Shown piece by piece: positions 36,434 through 48,301 of a stretch of DNA of 64,000 nucleotides; positions within the stretch are counted from its first letter, which is position 1, and each line of letters opens with the position of its first letter. Below the pieces are notes generated by a model, which was given only the letters and a program-made list of their open reading frames with translations, was not told where the DNA came from and did no database searches. The stretch covers positions 496,001-560,000 of the forward strand of contig JANATF010000001.1 of assembly GCA_029449245.1 (NCBI GenBank). Direction: 5' to 3'. This DNA comes from Mortierella alpina. Its lineage: Eukaryota > Mortierellomycota > Mortierellomycetes > Mortierellales > Mortierellaceae. The position numbers and the translations under genes were made by a program.

Positions 36434-36852
36434 CAGTCCACTCCCGGATTAAGTAGCAATTTGCTACCTAATCCGAATTTGGGTAGTCTTTCAATTGAAA
36501 AAATATATCAAAACTCTAAGAGGGCAAAAAAATGGTGCGCACAAACCCCATGTAAAAAAATCATATGGGGATATCATTTCGTGATATCTTTCGAGAGTAC
36601 GCACAAATCCCATGTAAAATCTCAAAAACCACATTGTCTTCCTTGAAAACATCATTCCTGGGTCTAAATAGCTCAAAGTTCTCATGCTCCTACCCTGTGA
36701 TTGTGGGTATCCAACCTGGCAATCAGAGCTTGTTACGCGAAAGAATTGGGCCTTCAGATGACAAAGTAGGGATCCATCAAAATTCTATTATATGGAATTT
36801 GTGCGCAATTCGGATTAGGTAGCAAAATGCTACTTAATCCGGGAGTGGACTG
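36434..36852. mobile_element. MITE with 46 bp terminal inverted repeats and TA target duplication
   Basis: 419 bp. Left inverted repeat 36434-36479 (starts CAGTCCACTCCCGGATTAAG) and right 36807-36852 match over 46 bp with about one mismatch, flanked by TA on both sides (36432-36433 and 36853-36854). TA duplication and CAGT termini suggest mobilisation by a Tc1/mariner-pogo transposase; no coding capacity. Each terminal repeat is itself an interrupted palindrome (GGATTA.GTAGCAA.TTGCTAC.TAATCC). Inside lie two copies of a ~20 bp GCACAAAYCCCATGTAAAA motif and a third inverted, diverged one next to the right end. The near-perfect ends suggest recent movement. Confidence 0.92.
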
Positions 36853-37096
36853 TACATTCTCCACTCTGCATGATTAGGTCCGTCCTGGCGCTTATGAGAG
36901 ATTTGACTTTGAAAATCCTCAATCATGTTGAAGGGAAATAAATTATCACATATTAATACTTATGCTTTCCTATGAATGCCTGTGGTGTCTGCAATTTTTT
37001 TTTTTTTTTTGCCTCTGCATCGAAAAAATTGCAGTCAAAGGCGTGCATGGGTTCAGAGCTTGGTGCTGAACGCGCCTTTCTTCTGTCAACCTGGGA

Positions 37097-37728
37097 AGCT
37101 AAGCCTTAAAAGCGGGTTTAAAAAGCAAACGTTGGCGTTGGTTATAGAACTTGTAACAGCAATTCGTGGTTTTTGAAAAATTGCTACGTTGAGACGTTCG
37201 GTGGTGCAAAACCGCCACGGCCACTGACGTTCCTGAGCATTAGTGTCCCATTCGAAAGCTCGATATGCTTCTGTTGGGAACTGGAGTTGGTGTCCCCACT
37301 GTAGGCCCCATCAGGTTCGAGCCCGCAGCATGTTACCAGCAGGTCAGTGTGTTGTTCCGAGCAACGTCTCTTCTTTTGATTCACCAACCATCCTCAGCTT
37401 CTGGTTTAGTTTTTGTAAGCCAATCAACTAGATTCAGCGCACAGTTGCTTGACAGCTCAATTTTCACACCCGCTCATTCGCACTCTCTCACCCCAACCTC
37501 TGCACTTATATTAGCGGGATGCCCTCCATGCATTCCAAGCTGCCCAGTCATCCGAGTGCATTCAAGAGCGGGCTCACTCAATGTAACACCTTTGAGGATT
37601 ATAGCCGCAGCAACTTGACAACATCAAAGACCCAGCAGCCTGCACAATTGTATCAGCACAAATACCGCCTCAGAACTGCAGGATGTACCAGTAAAACTAT
37701 AGGAAGCTGCTGCCATGGTAGTCTTCGC
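37097..37728 (+). repeat. Dispersed direct repeat, copy B (~630 bp)
   Basis: Same family and orientation as 34065-34665, 3 kb away. Copy B has a ~20 bp segment (near 37443-37463) absent from A. Homology to A's distal part appears to stop at about 37730 and resume at about 38432 (ACGGTATYCATTCGACTTGGTA), as though ~700 bp were inserted in B. Confidence 0.85.
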
Positions 37729-38618
37729 TAGGAAGGCGACGGCCGCCTCTCTCTTAGGGAAGTAGTGCGGCAGCAAGCAGTTAAGTATAAGTAAGAAGGA
37801 CCATGAGGCGTGCTTCCGTTGCGCTTGCTGCTGTCAATGCAAGTGCGAGCAGAACAACCAGTATGGTCAGCTAAAATGAAAAACACGCGAGGAAAGAACA
37901 AGCAGAGGATGGGGTCCATTTTTATATCACTTGCCTGCGGCAAGGCAGTCAGCGCTCGCAAGTGCATGGGCGATTGAATGCATCAAAGGACACGGGAGGA
38001 AGTGCAGGAGGGCTCTTACCTTTCCGCTGTGCTGTACAGGTTTAAAAAATGGCAGGGAGCTTTTTCAAGGTAACAAAACGAAGCTATGCACCGAGGGAGC
38101 TCATGAAGCCCGGCGAGAGACGATCAACAACGATCATCTTGTCTTGCAGTGAAATCTCCAACCGTCCACACATTTACATGAATTATACATGTTGCGCACA
38201 GCTCGAGAGAACGGGGGGTGATAATGAGAGCGGTATCTTGGGATGCAGGGCAAAACAAAGTATGTGCATCGTCAGCATTGAAAGAAAGCGGCACCTGTAC
38301 ACACATTTGTGCAAACATGCACCGCACTTTCTTCTGAGAGGAGTGATACAGTTGAGTCCTCATTCATCGGGTTGTAGCGGTTGGTGATGCCCTAGACTGT
38401 CATGGATTCATGGCGTCTTTAGAAAGCCGGCCTTTAACGGTATTCATTCGACTTGGTACGAGCTTTCATCAAAAGCACAGACCAAGTTCACGCCTGGTTT
38501 CTGTGATGGCTTCATTGGAAAATATGATAGGGCTCATTATTTTTTTATAGCTATTTGTATGGCACTTAAAGTACATGAGGGGCGTGCATTGTTTTCTTTT
38601 GGGTACAACGTCCCTTCC
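37729..38618. other. Sequence interrupting repeat copy B, plus 3' flank of Spt23-like gene
   Basis: About 700 bp (roughly 37730-38430) separates two blocks that are adjacent in copy A, so it may be an insertion; CTAGG / CCTAG sit near its ends but I find no longer terminal repeats. A 112-codon open frame at 38049 has no recognisable features. The remainder is the 3' flank of the minus-strand gene. Confidence 0.45.
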
Positions 38619-41600
38619 TCAGGTGTTCCTGACCTCTTCCATGGCCATGTCGGGTAGAGGACTCGCTCTTCTGAGCTCCTCAGCCTTCTCCATGGCGGGA
38701 GCATCAGGCATACGGGCCTGCTCATGAATCTGCTCCACCACGTCCTTGGCGCGTTCTTGCCCTTGCTGCGGGTGATGCTGATAATGATGTGGGTGGTACG
38801 GCTTTTGCAAGTACCGCGAATGCTGCTGCTGGTGCTGCTGCTGGTGGTGCCGCTGGTGCTGATGCTGATGCTGATGCTCAGCCTCATCCATGTCCGAGGG
38901 GGACTCAAAACGTCTACCACGGTCCGTTTCCTCCTCCACACGCGACAACGGCAACGATGATCCTTCCTCCTCTGCACCTTCATCTCGCTCCTGCGCCGAC
39001 AACGACAAGCCCTTGGACAAAGACCGATTCCAGTCCCCAGCAGAGGCGGACTTGGACATGGGCGGCAAGCTGCCCACACTGCTCAAACTGGTCGAGCTTC
39101 GCATGCTGCTGCCACTGCTGCTCCGGCTCGCGCTCGACATTCCCTTGTCCCCATCCTGATCCACGGCCACGGTCATGGCGGAGGGTGCTGTTATGATGGT
39201 AGGGGTGCTGGTGGTCGCAGCTGTCTGAGCCGCAGGATCCGTCGATGCACTGAAATCGTCCATTGGTTCAGTACGGGCACCACTATCACCACCAGCAGCA
39301 TTTGGTCCAGAGGCAGCCTCGGCTCGTTGCTTCTGGCTCTCAAGAATTTGAGCTGCATACGCAGCCTTTTGCCCACACCCTAATCCACCTCCACGTCCCA
39401 AATGCCGACGCAACGCATCCGGTCGAATAAACTGATGGTGACAGTACGTGCACTCGAATGGCTTGATGCCCGTGTGAAGCTTCGCATGTCGATTCCGGTC
39501 GTGAAGGCGCGAGAACGCAAGCGCACAGGTATCACACTTGTAAGGTCGCTCGGCCGTATGCACCCGCATATGCGCCCGGAGGTTGAACGGACGTGTGAAC
39601 GACTTATTGCAGTTGGGGTGCGGACAAGTATGGCTCGCTTGACCCGATCTCCTTGCTGGCTTCCCATTCTCGTCCATGCTTTCCCGAACGTCGTTTCCGT
39701 CTTTGCTCGTTGCTGGATGGATAGGTCGCAACTCGGGTGCCGAGCTGGACAAAGATGACGACGAGGAAGATGCTCCTCCTGCAGGGCCCATTGGACTCGA
39801 TCCTGCAGGAGCCAGAGGCCGATGGCTGCTGCTGCTGCCATTGTCGATGGGTAAGGCAGGTCCTTGTAGATCATACTCATGGCGTTCCCCCGAGGGCCGC
39901 ACTGAGCTCTCATAGGTCCTCGCAGCCTTGTTCGAGGGTCCATCATGGGCAGTAGATTGATACGAACCTGATCGCTTTCGTCCTGCCCCGACTTGGTTGC
40001 TCCCATGACGCACATTTTCATTCACCTCGGCTCCAGATTGGCTATGAGGCGAAGGGCCTCGATTCGCGCCATCCTCTTGGTAGGTATAGGGCACAGGCAA
40101 GTTCAGCCCAAACGACGGAAGCATACGATCCGACCGACGCTCCTCTTGTATGGGTTCGTACTGCTGGGGCGAGTCCCGAGGGTGGTCGTAGGATGATGGC
40201 GAAGACGGGTATCGCGGGTGGGACGCACTATGCTGACGATGCATTGGCGACGTTGGAGGGCCACTCATCCTGGAACCAGGCGAGGACGGTGAAGGAGGTC
40301 GGTGCTGGTGATGAAAGGACGAACTGTTGTGGTACGGAGCCGATCCAGGCTGATGAGGCCCATCCCGGTGCTCGGGTGCAAGGCGGATAGAAGGTAACGA
40401 TCCTGTGCGCGTGGATGGGACGTCTACAGGATGCAGGTATCTCCTCACTCCCGCTGAGCCGCTGTCGCCCAGTCCTGTTTCCTGTGAGTAGTGTGTTGCA
40501 TACTCTCGAAGCGGTGATGGAGAACGCACAGGCGCTCCACGCTGCGATGGGGACTGTGAGTGCATCGACTGCGATGAAGGCCTAGCTCGGGCAAGTTGCT
40601 GCTGTTGCTGTTGCTGCTGCTGACCCGGACGTTGTGAGGGCGTCGACATTGCTTGGCGTGGGGCGAGGTGTGCTTCGTGATGCTCTACTGGCGCCTGCAC
40701 CTGCGACACAGAATCTCCCGATGGTGACTTGACGTACATATTCCCACTTGAACTTCTCGCCTTCTTGGCTCGACTGTAAGCTTCATGAATATCATCCTTG
40801 AGATTACTGTGGCCATTGCTGTTGCTGCTATTGTTGTTAGTGTTGTGGCTGCGGCTGGGATAGCCATCAAAGGACGACGATACTGGTTTGGGTGGCACCG
40901 AATGGGGCTCGGGAAGCTGGTCTACTCGTGAATGATACATTGCAGCAAACTCCTGGGGTGTGCTGGAAGAATCTGCAAACAGGTGCCGTGGCAGTGCAGA
41001 GTGGCAATTCATGGCTTCCACGGACGCCCCGTGCCGTTCCAGAACTTCGAACATGGCGACTTGACCTGTCCAAGCTGCGTAGTGAAGTGCTAAAATACAT
41101 TATAATCATCAAAGACTTGTTAATATCACTCAGCGCTGCCGTTAGCATGCCCACTTCGTTTTAGCAGATGGGGTTGTACCTGTAAAACCGTTCCAGTCCG
41201 CGGCATTGATCTCGATTTTCTCCTTGAGCAAGTAGTTGACAAGTTGGTTCATCTCGAGAAGCACAGCAAGGTGTAACATGGTATGGCGCTGGTCGTTCTG
41301 CATCGAGATGTGGTGAAGTTCGTCTCCGCTCCTGACAATGTTCAAGATCGCAGACTCTAGGGCCTTGCTGGTCTGGGTCGTCGGAACGACCGAGTGCGTT
41401 ACACTAATAGACATCATCTCTGTCACAAGCCGCTCCAGTTCCTCATCATCCTCCAGGCTCTGTTCGTGAGACAGCGGACTATGGGTGGATCGACGTCTTG
41501 GGCTCTCGATCATGGGGTTCAGTCTCGAGCCTCCAGAGCTCGACCGTTGTGTAGAGATGTCAGAAGAGTCCCGTCGCATGCTTCCACGTCGCACCACCCG

Positions 41601-44600
41601 TGTGGCTCTCGACCTCAAGTCGCCCAGCCCTCCCAATCGAGGCTCCGTCCTATCACCAGATTCATTATGGGAGACATTGACATTGGTTCCTGAGCGATGC
41701 AGCCGTGGTTCGCCGTAATCATCCCATCCCATCACGAGAATCTCTGCTACCAACTCTGCCAACACCATTCCTGTCTTGTCCGCATACGAAAACTGTGCTT
41801 CGGGTGCTGTTCTGCTGTGTGATACGTTGCCAGAGTGTTTAGACCGAAAGCCAACAGATGCAACCACGGGATGGATCCTTGGCGGTGTACGGCAGGTCAA
41901 CACATCCGAGTGTAGCACTGTGACATTGGTGGCCGGAAGAGAATCAAAATAAGGCACTAGTCCGGCTATTATCAGATCAGAGCATGCACACATAGTTGCG
42001 TTAATGGTCGGTCGTCTATCAGGTTTGTCGTCTTTCAACTCCTTCTCCTTGCTTTTTTTTTTTACCTCTGAAGCCGGACCCAAAGATGGTAACCTCAGTG
42101 CCCCCGAGCATATCACCCACGTCCGGGATTATCCTTGTAATCTTGGGTGCGATTAGAGTATCGTTCCATGACTTTGACCTTACAGGAGCAAACCCTCCAT
42201 GGCCAACGAGTTTGGGATCTGTGGGCGATGGGCCTGAGAATTTGGCTGCTGTTCCCTGAGTCGACAAAGGCGAGCGACTGCATGGGCTATCGTACGTGTC
42301 CTTGTCAGCGACATGGTGGCGCTGTCGAGGACTGTCCATGCTCATGGCGGTGGGTTCTTGGATGCGAGGGAGATGACCGTCGGTGTGTTGTCGCGGGCTG
42401 CCATAGGAGGCGAAGGATTGGTGGTGAGATGAGCGTCCTCCATGGTGGTGTGGGGAGCCATGTGCATGGGCATGGGCCCTGTCGTGCATGTCTTCATGGA
42501 TAGAGTCCGGCTCTTCCGAATAAAACGACTGCCCCATGACCATGGAAGGAGGCACACCGATGCTGGCGTCGTCCTCGGGCTTTGGAATGCGTGGCTTAAC
42601 ATCGCCCTTGTCCTCGCTGAAGGACGCCATGCTCTTGTTCTTATGGTTCCCGGTGAAGAGGATGTCCTTGGTCCTGCAAGAGCCCACACGGATCTTTTGG
42701 CCGTCGAGATACTGCATCAGGCTGAACTTGAAGCTAGCGGTAGTACATTTTGGTTTTAAAGTTCACGGTGGGGTTAGCAGCGGCAAAAGGGCATCCTGAC
42801 TCAGGCGCATGCGGACGCGGAATATGCGGGGAGCCGCGGAGGCAATGGGAACCAGGGGGAGGTCAAACTCACAAGTAGCGGTCGTTGTTGCCTCGCTTGT
42901 CGTGGTGTGTCGACGAGCAGAGCACCTTGGCCATGACGGTGGAGGTACCGTGCGTGAAATCAACAACATGATCGGACACACAGAACTGCAAGATCTGACC
43001 TGGGTCGACATTGTCGTTCGCACCATGGGTCTTGGAAGGCGCGCCCGGTCCATTGGAAGGTTTCCTCACTTTGGCGTCGACCTAGGAAGGGAGCACGTAT
43101 CAGCATCTCAGTTCAAAGACCTAACAAGATGCCCCAACCTCATTTTTCTCATTTTACAGCCGCGTTACCTTATGGCAGCACTCTGGGCAGGCTTGTACAA
43201 TGGCTTCTGAGCTAGCCAGGTGCACGGTCACCTCAAGATAAAAGTGGCTCTCCGGATCCCCTGCCAGGGCATCAGGTATGTCTGGGGCCTGCGGCGGGGC
43301 GACTTCGATGGTGCTGTTGGCTGGTGATGCTGCGGAGGCAGCGTCTACAGTGAGGGTGTCGGGCTGCCTGGCCTTTTGGTGCCCTTGGATCATCCTGCGC
43401 GGCAGGATCAGCGACATGGGGTTTTTGAGCGGTTCGCTTGGCGGGGACCGGAGATCCAGCTTAATCAAGAACTGTTGCCCTGTCCGGAACGAATTGGTGT
43501 CCTGGTTCCGCTTGTGGAAAGTTGCTACTGTGAGCTGGTATTGTCCCGAGGCAAGCACAGCTGCCGAAGACTGGTTATGACCTCTGTGGGGTGGTCAAAG
43601 GGGGGACACAAGGCATCGTCGTTAGCCACGGCATATTCCATTCCCCACGAGAACACTTTTTTTTGAACCGAGAGGGGGTTATGAATAAAATACACAGGGG
43701 GGGGGGAGCAGGCAGGTAGATAATGGAAAAAGAGTCGAGCCGCGCAGCCGTCGTTGCTTCTGCTGGGGCTACTTCCCGTTTGTTTGCTGTTTCTGCTTGG
43801 CGCCTTCGTTCTCGGGCTGTACTGTCCTGTGTGTCATTGTGGAACACAGAGCGGGCGAGAAGGGGCTGAAAGGGTTGCTGAGCAGGGTGCGCGACATGCC
43901 CGGCGGACAGACCGTTTCGTACAAGTACCGGCGCATCCTGTCGAATGTCGAGACAACACTCTCGGCTCTCTTTCTTTTGTCCGTGTCCCACCAGGGCTGA
44001 ACGGGATTTCTTGTCTGTCCGGTCTCCAGAGCGCAGATGGCCCACAAATGCAGCATACAAGAGCACTTGTGTGTCTGTATAGTGTGCTAGTCGCATTCGC
44101 CCCCCTGTTCACTCCCTTCTCTCTCACTCTCTTATTACAGTTACGCTAAAACAGCCAAGAAATGACATCGCACGCCAGTACAGCCAGTACAGGTGGAAGG
44201 AGGGGGAGAGGCACGAGGAGATATTGACACTGTACCTGAAGCTGCCACTGCTGCTAGCAATAGTGTGCAAGTTGCTGTGGCTATTGCTGTGGCTATTGCT
44301 GTTGCTATTGCTGCTGCTGCCGCTGTTGGTTCTGCTGGCATTGCCGTTGCTGTGATGGGCCTCTGGGCGCTGATAGGAGCAGTTGTAGTCTGCGCTGTCC
44401 AGAGACATGGCAGTGTCAGCCCCTGGCGCCCCCGCGGCTGCGGCCACGTGCTGGTGTGGATCATCCACGAGGGATGCTTCGCTCATTAACGGGCTAGTGA
44501 CCAAAAAGCCCTGCGACTCTTGGTGGTTCAGGATAAACTCATGACCCGGCGACTCGGGCTAAAGGCAAGGCAATACAAACAAAATACGGCGTGAGTTGCG

Positions 44601-45175
44601 CGACGTTGGGCCAAAATCATGCAGAGTGCGCTTTCGGGAAGGAAAGGGGCGTTGAGGCTGAGTGGGATGTGGCCTCGGGGGGGATGGACCAACCCATGGA
44701 GTGGAGGATCCAGCCCGAGCTGACGTAAAAGGGAGGGCGGAGCAGAGAAAAACTGTCGTTGGCCGTATTTCCCGATGGTGGTTGCTCGTTGTTCGTCTTT
44801 TGTTCTCTTTTTGCTGAATGGCCCATGCTATTAATAACCTAGCTAGTGCGCACGTCGTAGGTGGGGCCCAAGGTGAACGAGGGATAGTGTTTTTGTTTTC
44901 ATAGAGTGAATAGACACGGGTATACTGCAAGGCGCCATAGGACGTAAGACGGAGGGGGCTCCAGCTCCACAAGGAAAGCGTGAACACAGTGGGAATACAA
45001 AGACATGTCCAAAGAACCATAGAAGGAGAGGATTGTCCATGGGGACGCCAGGGTGTTTACGTACTGCTAGGGTGTGGGTCGCAGGAGGATGGGCCATTGC
45101 AGGCTTTGTGGGTGCTCCAGCGGGGCTCTGTTGATCCAGCGGATAGTCCCCCTGCGGATGGGTGTCCGATGCCAT
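38619..45175 (-). CDS. Spt23/Mga2-like TIG-ankyrin transcription factor fused to C2H2 zinc fingers
   Basis: Seven exons on the minus strand: 45065-45175, 44236-44558, 43169-43583, 42873-43081, 42066-42733, 41180-41965, 38619-41089; 4,983 nt, 1,660 residues. Order: disordered N-terminus with Ser/Asn repeats (~37-145); a conserved region ~145-370 typical of Spt23/Mga2 (Val-Leu-Ala-Ser-Gly-Gln-Tyr-Gln-Leu-Thr-Val, later Phe-Phe-Lys-Phe-Ser-Leu-Met-Gln-Tyr-Leu-Asp-Gly-Gln); His-rich linker; TIG/IPT domain (~550-650) split by the exon 5/6 junction; two ankyrin repeats (~790-880); 440 residues of Gln/Ser-rich linker; three zinc fingers (~1322-1409; + strand 39375-39635), two C2H2 and a third C2HC; then an acidic/His-Gln tail. 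Yeast Spt23/Mga2 are ER-anchored by a C-terminal membrane helix; I see none here. Ankyrins and fingers lie in one uninterrupted exon, so this is not an annotation join. Confidence 0.85.
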
Positions 45176-45690
45176 TCAAGCCGAGCACGAAGGTCGAAAG
45201 GAGGCGTAAGGAGGAATAGAAGTATCGAAGAGAGAGTAAAAAGAGAGAGGGAGAGAAAAAGGAAGAGAGAGAGTGTATATGGTATGTATGTATTTGTGTG
45301 TTGGGACGGGAAGAAAAAGAAGGCAGGGAAAAAGAAAGAAAAAAAGGGAACGAGTAAAGAGATGGCGGTGCTGGGCTGCTGTCTTTGTTATTATTGCTCG
45401 TGGAGATGGGGACTCATTCGACCAAGAGCCATGCTGCAGCCTTGCTGTTTGCAGGGAGGAAGACGATAGCCGTGTGCACAGTATGGGTGTGTGGGTGTGA
45501 GGGGGGGTGTGTGTGTTCGTGTGTGTGTTCGTGTTCGTGTGTGTGGTGGATGGGTGTGTGTGCCAGAGGACGGGCTTGAGCAGAGCAGGATGACGCGTGG
45601 ACGGACGGGGGTTGTCGTTGCGTGAGAGAAGTGCGGATGGGCAACGACGAGTTGCACGACGGGCAGCAATCAAACGGAAACGGAGGAGCG

Positions 45691-45757
45691 ACAGAGCAGA
45701 CACAAAGCAGACACAAAGCAGACAGAGCAGACAATGCAGACAATGCAGACAACGCAG
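45691..45757. repeat. CAGACA-type imperfect minisatellite
   Basis: Units of 8-10 bp (AGCAGACACAA, AGCAGACAATG) in about seven imperfect copies, in the 5' region of the Spt23-like gene. Confidence 0.8.
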
Positions 45758-47550
45758 AATGAAGAATGGGGATGGTGGACACAGAGACAGAAAGAAGGGA
45801 AAAAAAAAGGAAGGCGAAAAAGAACACAGCGAGACACCTGCTTGCGATGAAGGCGGGCGATGGTGGGTGTTGCGGCCTCCAGGCATTGGCTGGAAAAAAC
45901 TTGTGGCTGTGGCTGTTGGCGCCCCGATTTGCATTTTGCAGCCGCAATCTGTCGTGCCATCCCGGGTCAACCACCGATGTATGATGCCCTACTAGCCACA
46001 GTACAGTGGCACATGTACATGGCTCTCTTGTCTCCTGGCCTTGAGCCGCTGTCGCATGCCGCCCATAGCATCCACAACATCTGCAATGCCCTATCCACCA
46101 TGCGTCTTGCGCACATCCTTGTTTGCCTCTTTCCCGGGTTACAATAGTCGATCGAAAAATGAAAATGAAAAAAAAAAATAACGACGGGAGCTGCGGCGAT
46201 CCAAGTGGCGGTGAGCTGTCAGTTTGTGAGAGGGCAGCTCGGTTATATTTTGATGACTGTTTGGGTTTTGCGTGCAATTCCGTACGCCTCTCCAAAGAAC
46301 GTTTGGAAAAAAAAAAAAAAAAAAAAGGAGACTTGACTTGACGCACGCCTCACCTGAGCTAGATTCAGATTCGGGCACAACCGACCCTTGATGACAAGGT
46401 CAGTCGTAGCTCGCCAAGCCCCGCAGAATGCGGGACAGCGGTTGAGAAAGAGCACACATCCATCCTGCGGAGCTCAAAGAGGGTCTTGTCCTTTGCAAGG
46501 TCGTTGAGATAAGTACCCTTCTGCCCAGCCCGCCAGCCTCCATCCACGTCGATACCCTTCAGCCCTCGTCTATACATGGCCAAGAGTACATCGCAGACTC
46601 TGACGCTTTTACAGACCAGCAGTGAAATGCATACATTGGTGCAAAAGCCAGCTCTGGGACGGGGTGTGCTGCCCTGTTATCGCTATCTTGGCATTCTGGA
46701 TCCTGACCATGATGGAGACCATGGAGGCCATGGAGGCCATAGAGTTCTTGGTTGCAAGGCAGCCATATTGAGACTTGAGAGCACGCCGCAATTGGGGCAA
46801 GGACGGGGTGGGGGGATTTCTCACCACTACGGTATATGAGATGCCATGCATACAGCCTCTTGCTCTCAAACCCCTCATCAAATCAGACAGATCGACAAGC
46901 AAGTGGTCGAGAGCGCGCGCTGCAAGCTTCGAACGGATTCGAGATTATATTTATAGCCGGTGAGAGACAGGATGACGGTGCCTTCTCTTGGTACTATTCT
47001 CAGCAGTGGTCCATGTATCGATGGTGGGGAATGCCTTGTCCTTGTCCTTGTCCTTGTCAACCGCGCGATCCTGTGGACGTGTCATCATCCGAGGTATCGC
47101 GCTGCATATCACCGGCACTGGTCCATGTGTCCTTGGAGGCACAGTACGCGCTGTCAACAGAGCGATAAGGGCAACTATGGTGATGCGCCGAGTCGATGCG
47201 CCGAGTTGATGCGGTCGTTCCTGGAAAAGGGACGCGACGCCAAGCCTGGCCAATCCTTGCAGAGCAGAGGAGCTAGAGGAGGAGGAGGAGGAGGAGGAAG
47301 AAGAAGAAAAAGAAGAAGACGACGAGGAAAGGCGGAGGTGGTTGGAGGTGCGCGAGGATGTGTGGCCCGACAGGTGGAGGTGGTTGTCGATACATGTGTG
47401 AATCGACAGCATCGAAGTACTTTGTTGTTGTGTTTTATTTTTTTTCAGTTCCGCCTCCGCCTCCCTCCCCATCGCTCTCTTCTCTCCCAATCCCAATCAA
47501 GGGCACATCCCGTCCATCTCATTCATCTCGTTCAATCTCGCTTGTCCATC

Positions 47551-47595
47551 TGTCTTCTCTGTCTTCTCTGTCTTCTCTGTCTTCTCTGTCTTCTC
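47551..47595 (+). repeat. (TGTCTTCTC)5 minisatellite
   Basis: Five perfect tandem 9 bp units in the pyrimidine-rich region upstream of the Sds3-like gene. Confidence 0.92.
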
Positions 47596-48301
47596 TCTCT
47601 CCCTCTATCTCTGTGTGAGAACGTTGTCGCTGTCGTTGTCGTTGTCGTTGTTGCTGCTGTTCTCCCTCCCCAATCTCCCCTGGTCATCTGCCTGGCTCCA
47701 TTGCCACCAACCGGCCCTCTGTGGCTCCTGCTCTCTCTCGGCCCTCGCTGCTCTTTCTTCTCTCGCCCTGCGCATCCAGCGGGGATACGTTTTTCTTGTG
47801 TGACCCTGTCAAGAACAGTGCCCTCTACACCGCCCGCCTACGTCTCTCTCTTTCTCGCACGCGTCCACACCCTCACCCTCACCCTCTCGTCCGCCTCCCT
47901 CGCTGGCAGTGCCCCGCTCGTTCCTGCCTGGCCCATCGTACCGCTCTCACACCACACACGCATCGCACATCGATACACAGACCTATGGCTACTCAGCCTT
48001 AATATAACTGTGTATCTTGGTAGCTCTCCTCTCCATCCTCCCTTGCATCCTCCCTTGCATCCTCACCCCTCCCATACAGAAAGCACCATCCATCCCTGGC
48101 ATCTCCGCGAGCAAACAACCGGGCCAAAGGAGAACCGGTTCAACTTTCTCTTTCTTCAGTGCTGGACCCTCCCATAACGAATCAGGTATTCCATGCAGAT
48201 CTAGATTCATCTGCGCTTCGCTTTGACATGCAGCCAAGCCGACTTGTGACTTCAACTACTAAACAGCTCGTTTGCATTCGGTGGGACCTAGGACAAGTAT
48301 T

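Larger units (their letters stand above)
45176..48301. other. Large divergent intergenic region with satellite-like tracts
   Basis: About 3.1 kb between divergent genes. It contains GT/GTTC microsatellite (about 45485-45550), a CAGACA-type array (45691-45757), poly-A (46306-46326), a GGA/GAA run (about 47278-47325) and (TGTCTTCTC)5. A 405-codon frame at 46960-48177 is made of these tracts and has no domain. No supported gene. Confidence 0.55.

Noticed and set aside
37290-37340. tRNA gene or tRNA-derived SINE around GGTTCGAGCCC (also in copy A near 34272-34282)
   Set aside because: B-box match only; no A box at proper distance, no T-arm stem and no acceptor stem pairing.
34065-37728. LTR retrotransposon with the two direct repeats as LTRs
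   Set aside because: Repeat ends lack TG...CA, no primer-binding site or polypurine tract, and the interior has a LINE-like remnant, a MITE and a unique gene rather than gag-pol.
38049-38387. 112-codon frame between repeat B and the Spt23-like gene
   Set aside because: No signal, domain or compositional bias; lies in sequence that may itself be an insertion.
46960-48177. 405-codon open frame on + strand
   Set aside because: Made of GGA/GAA, TGTCTTCTC and CT tracts with no domain; open because such repeats lack stops. Treated as leader and intergenic sequence.
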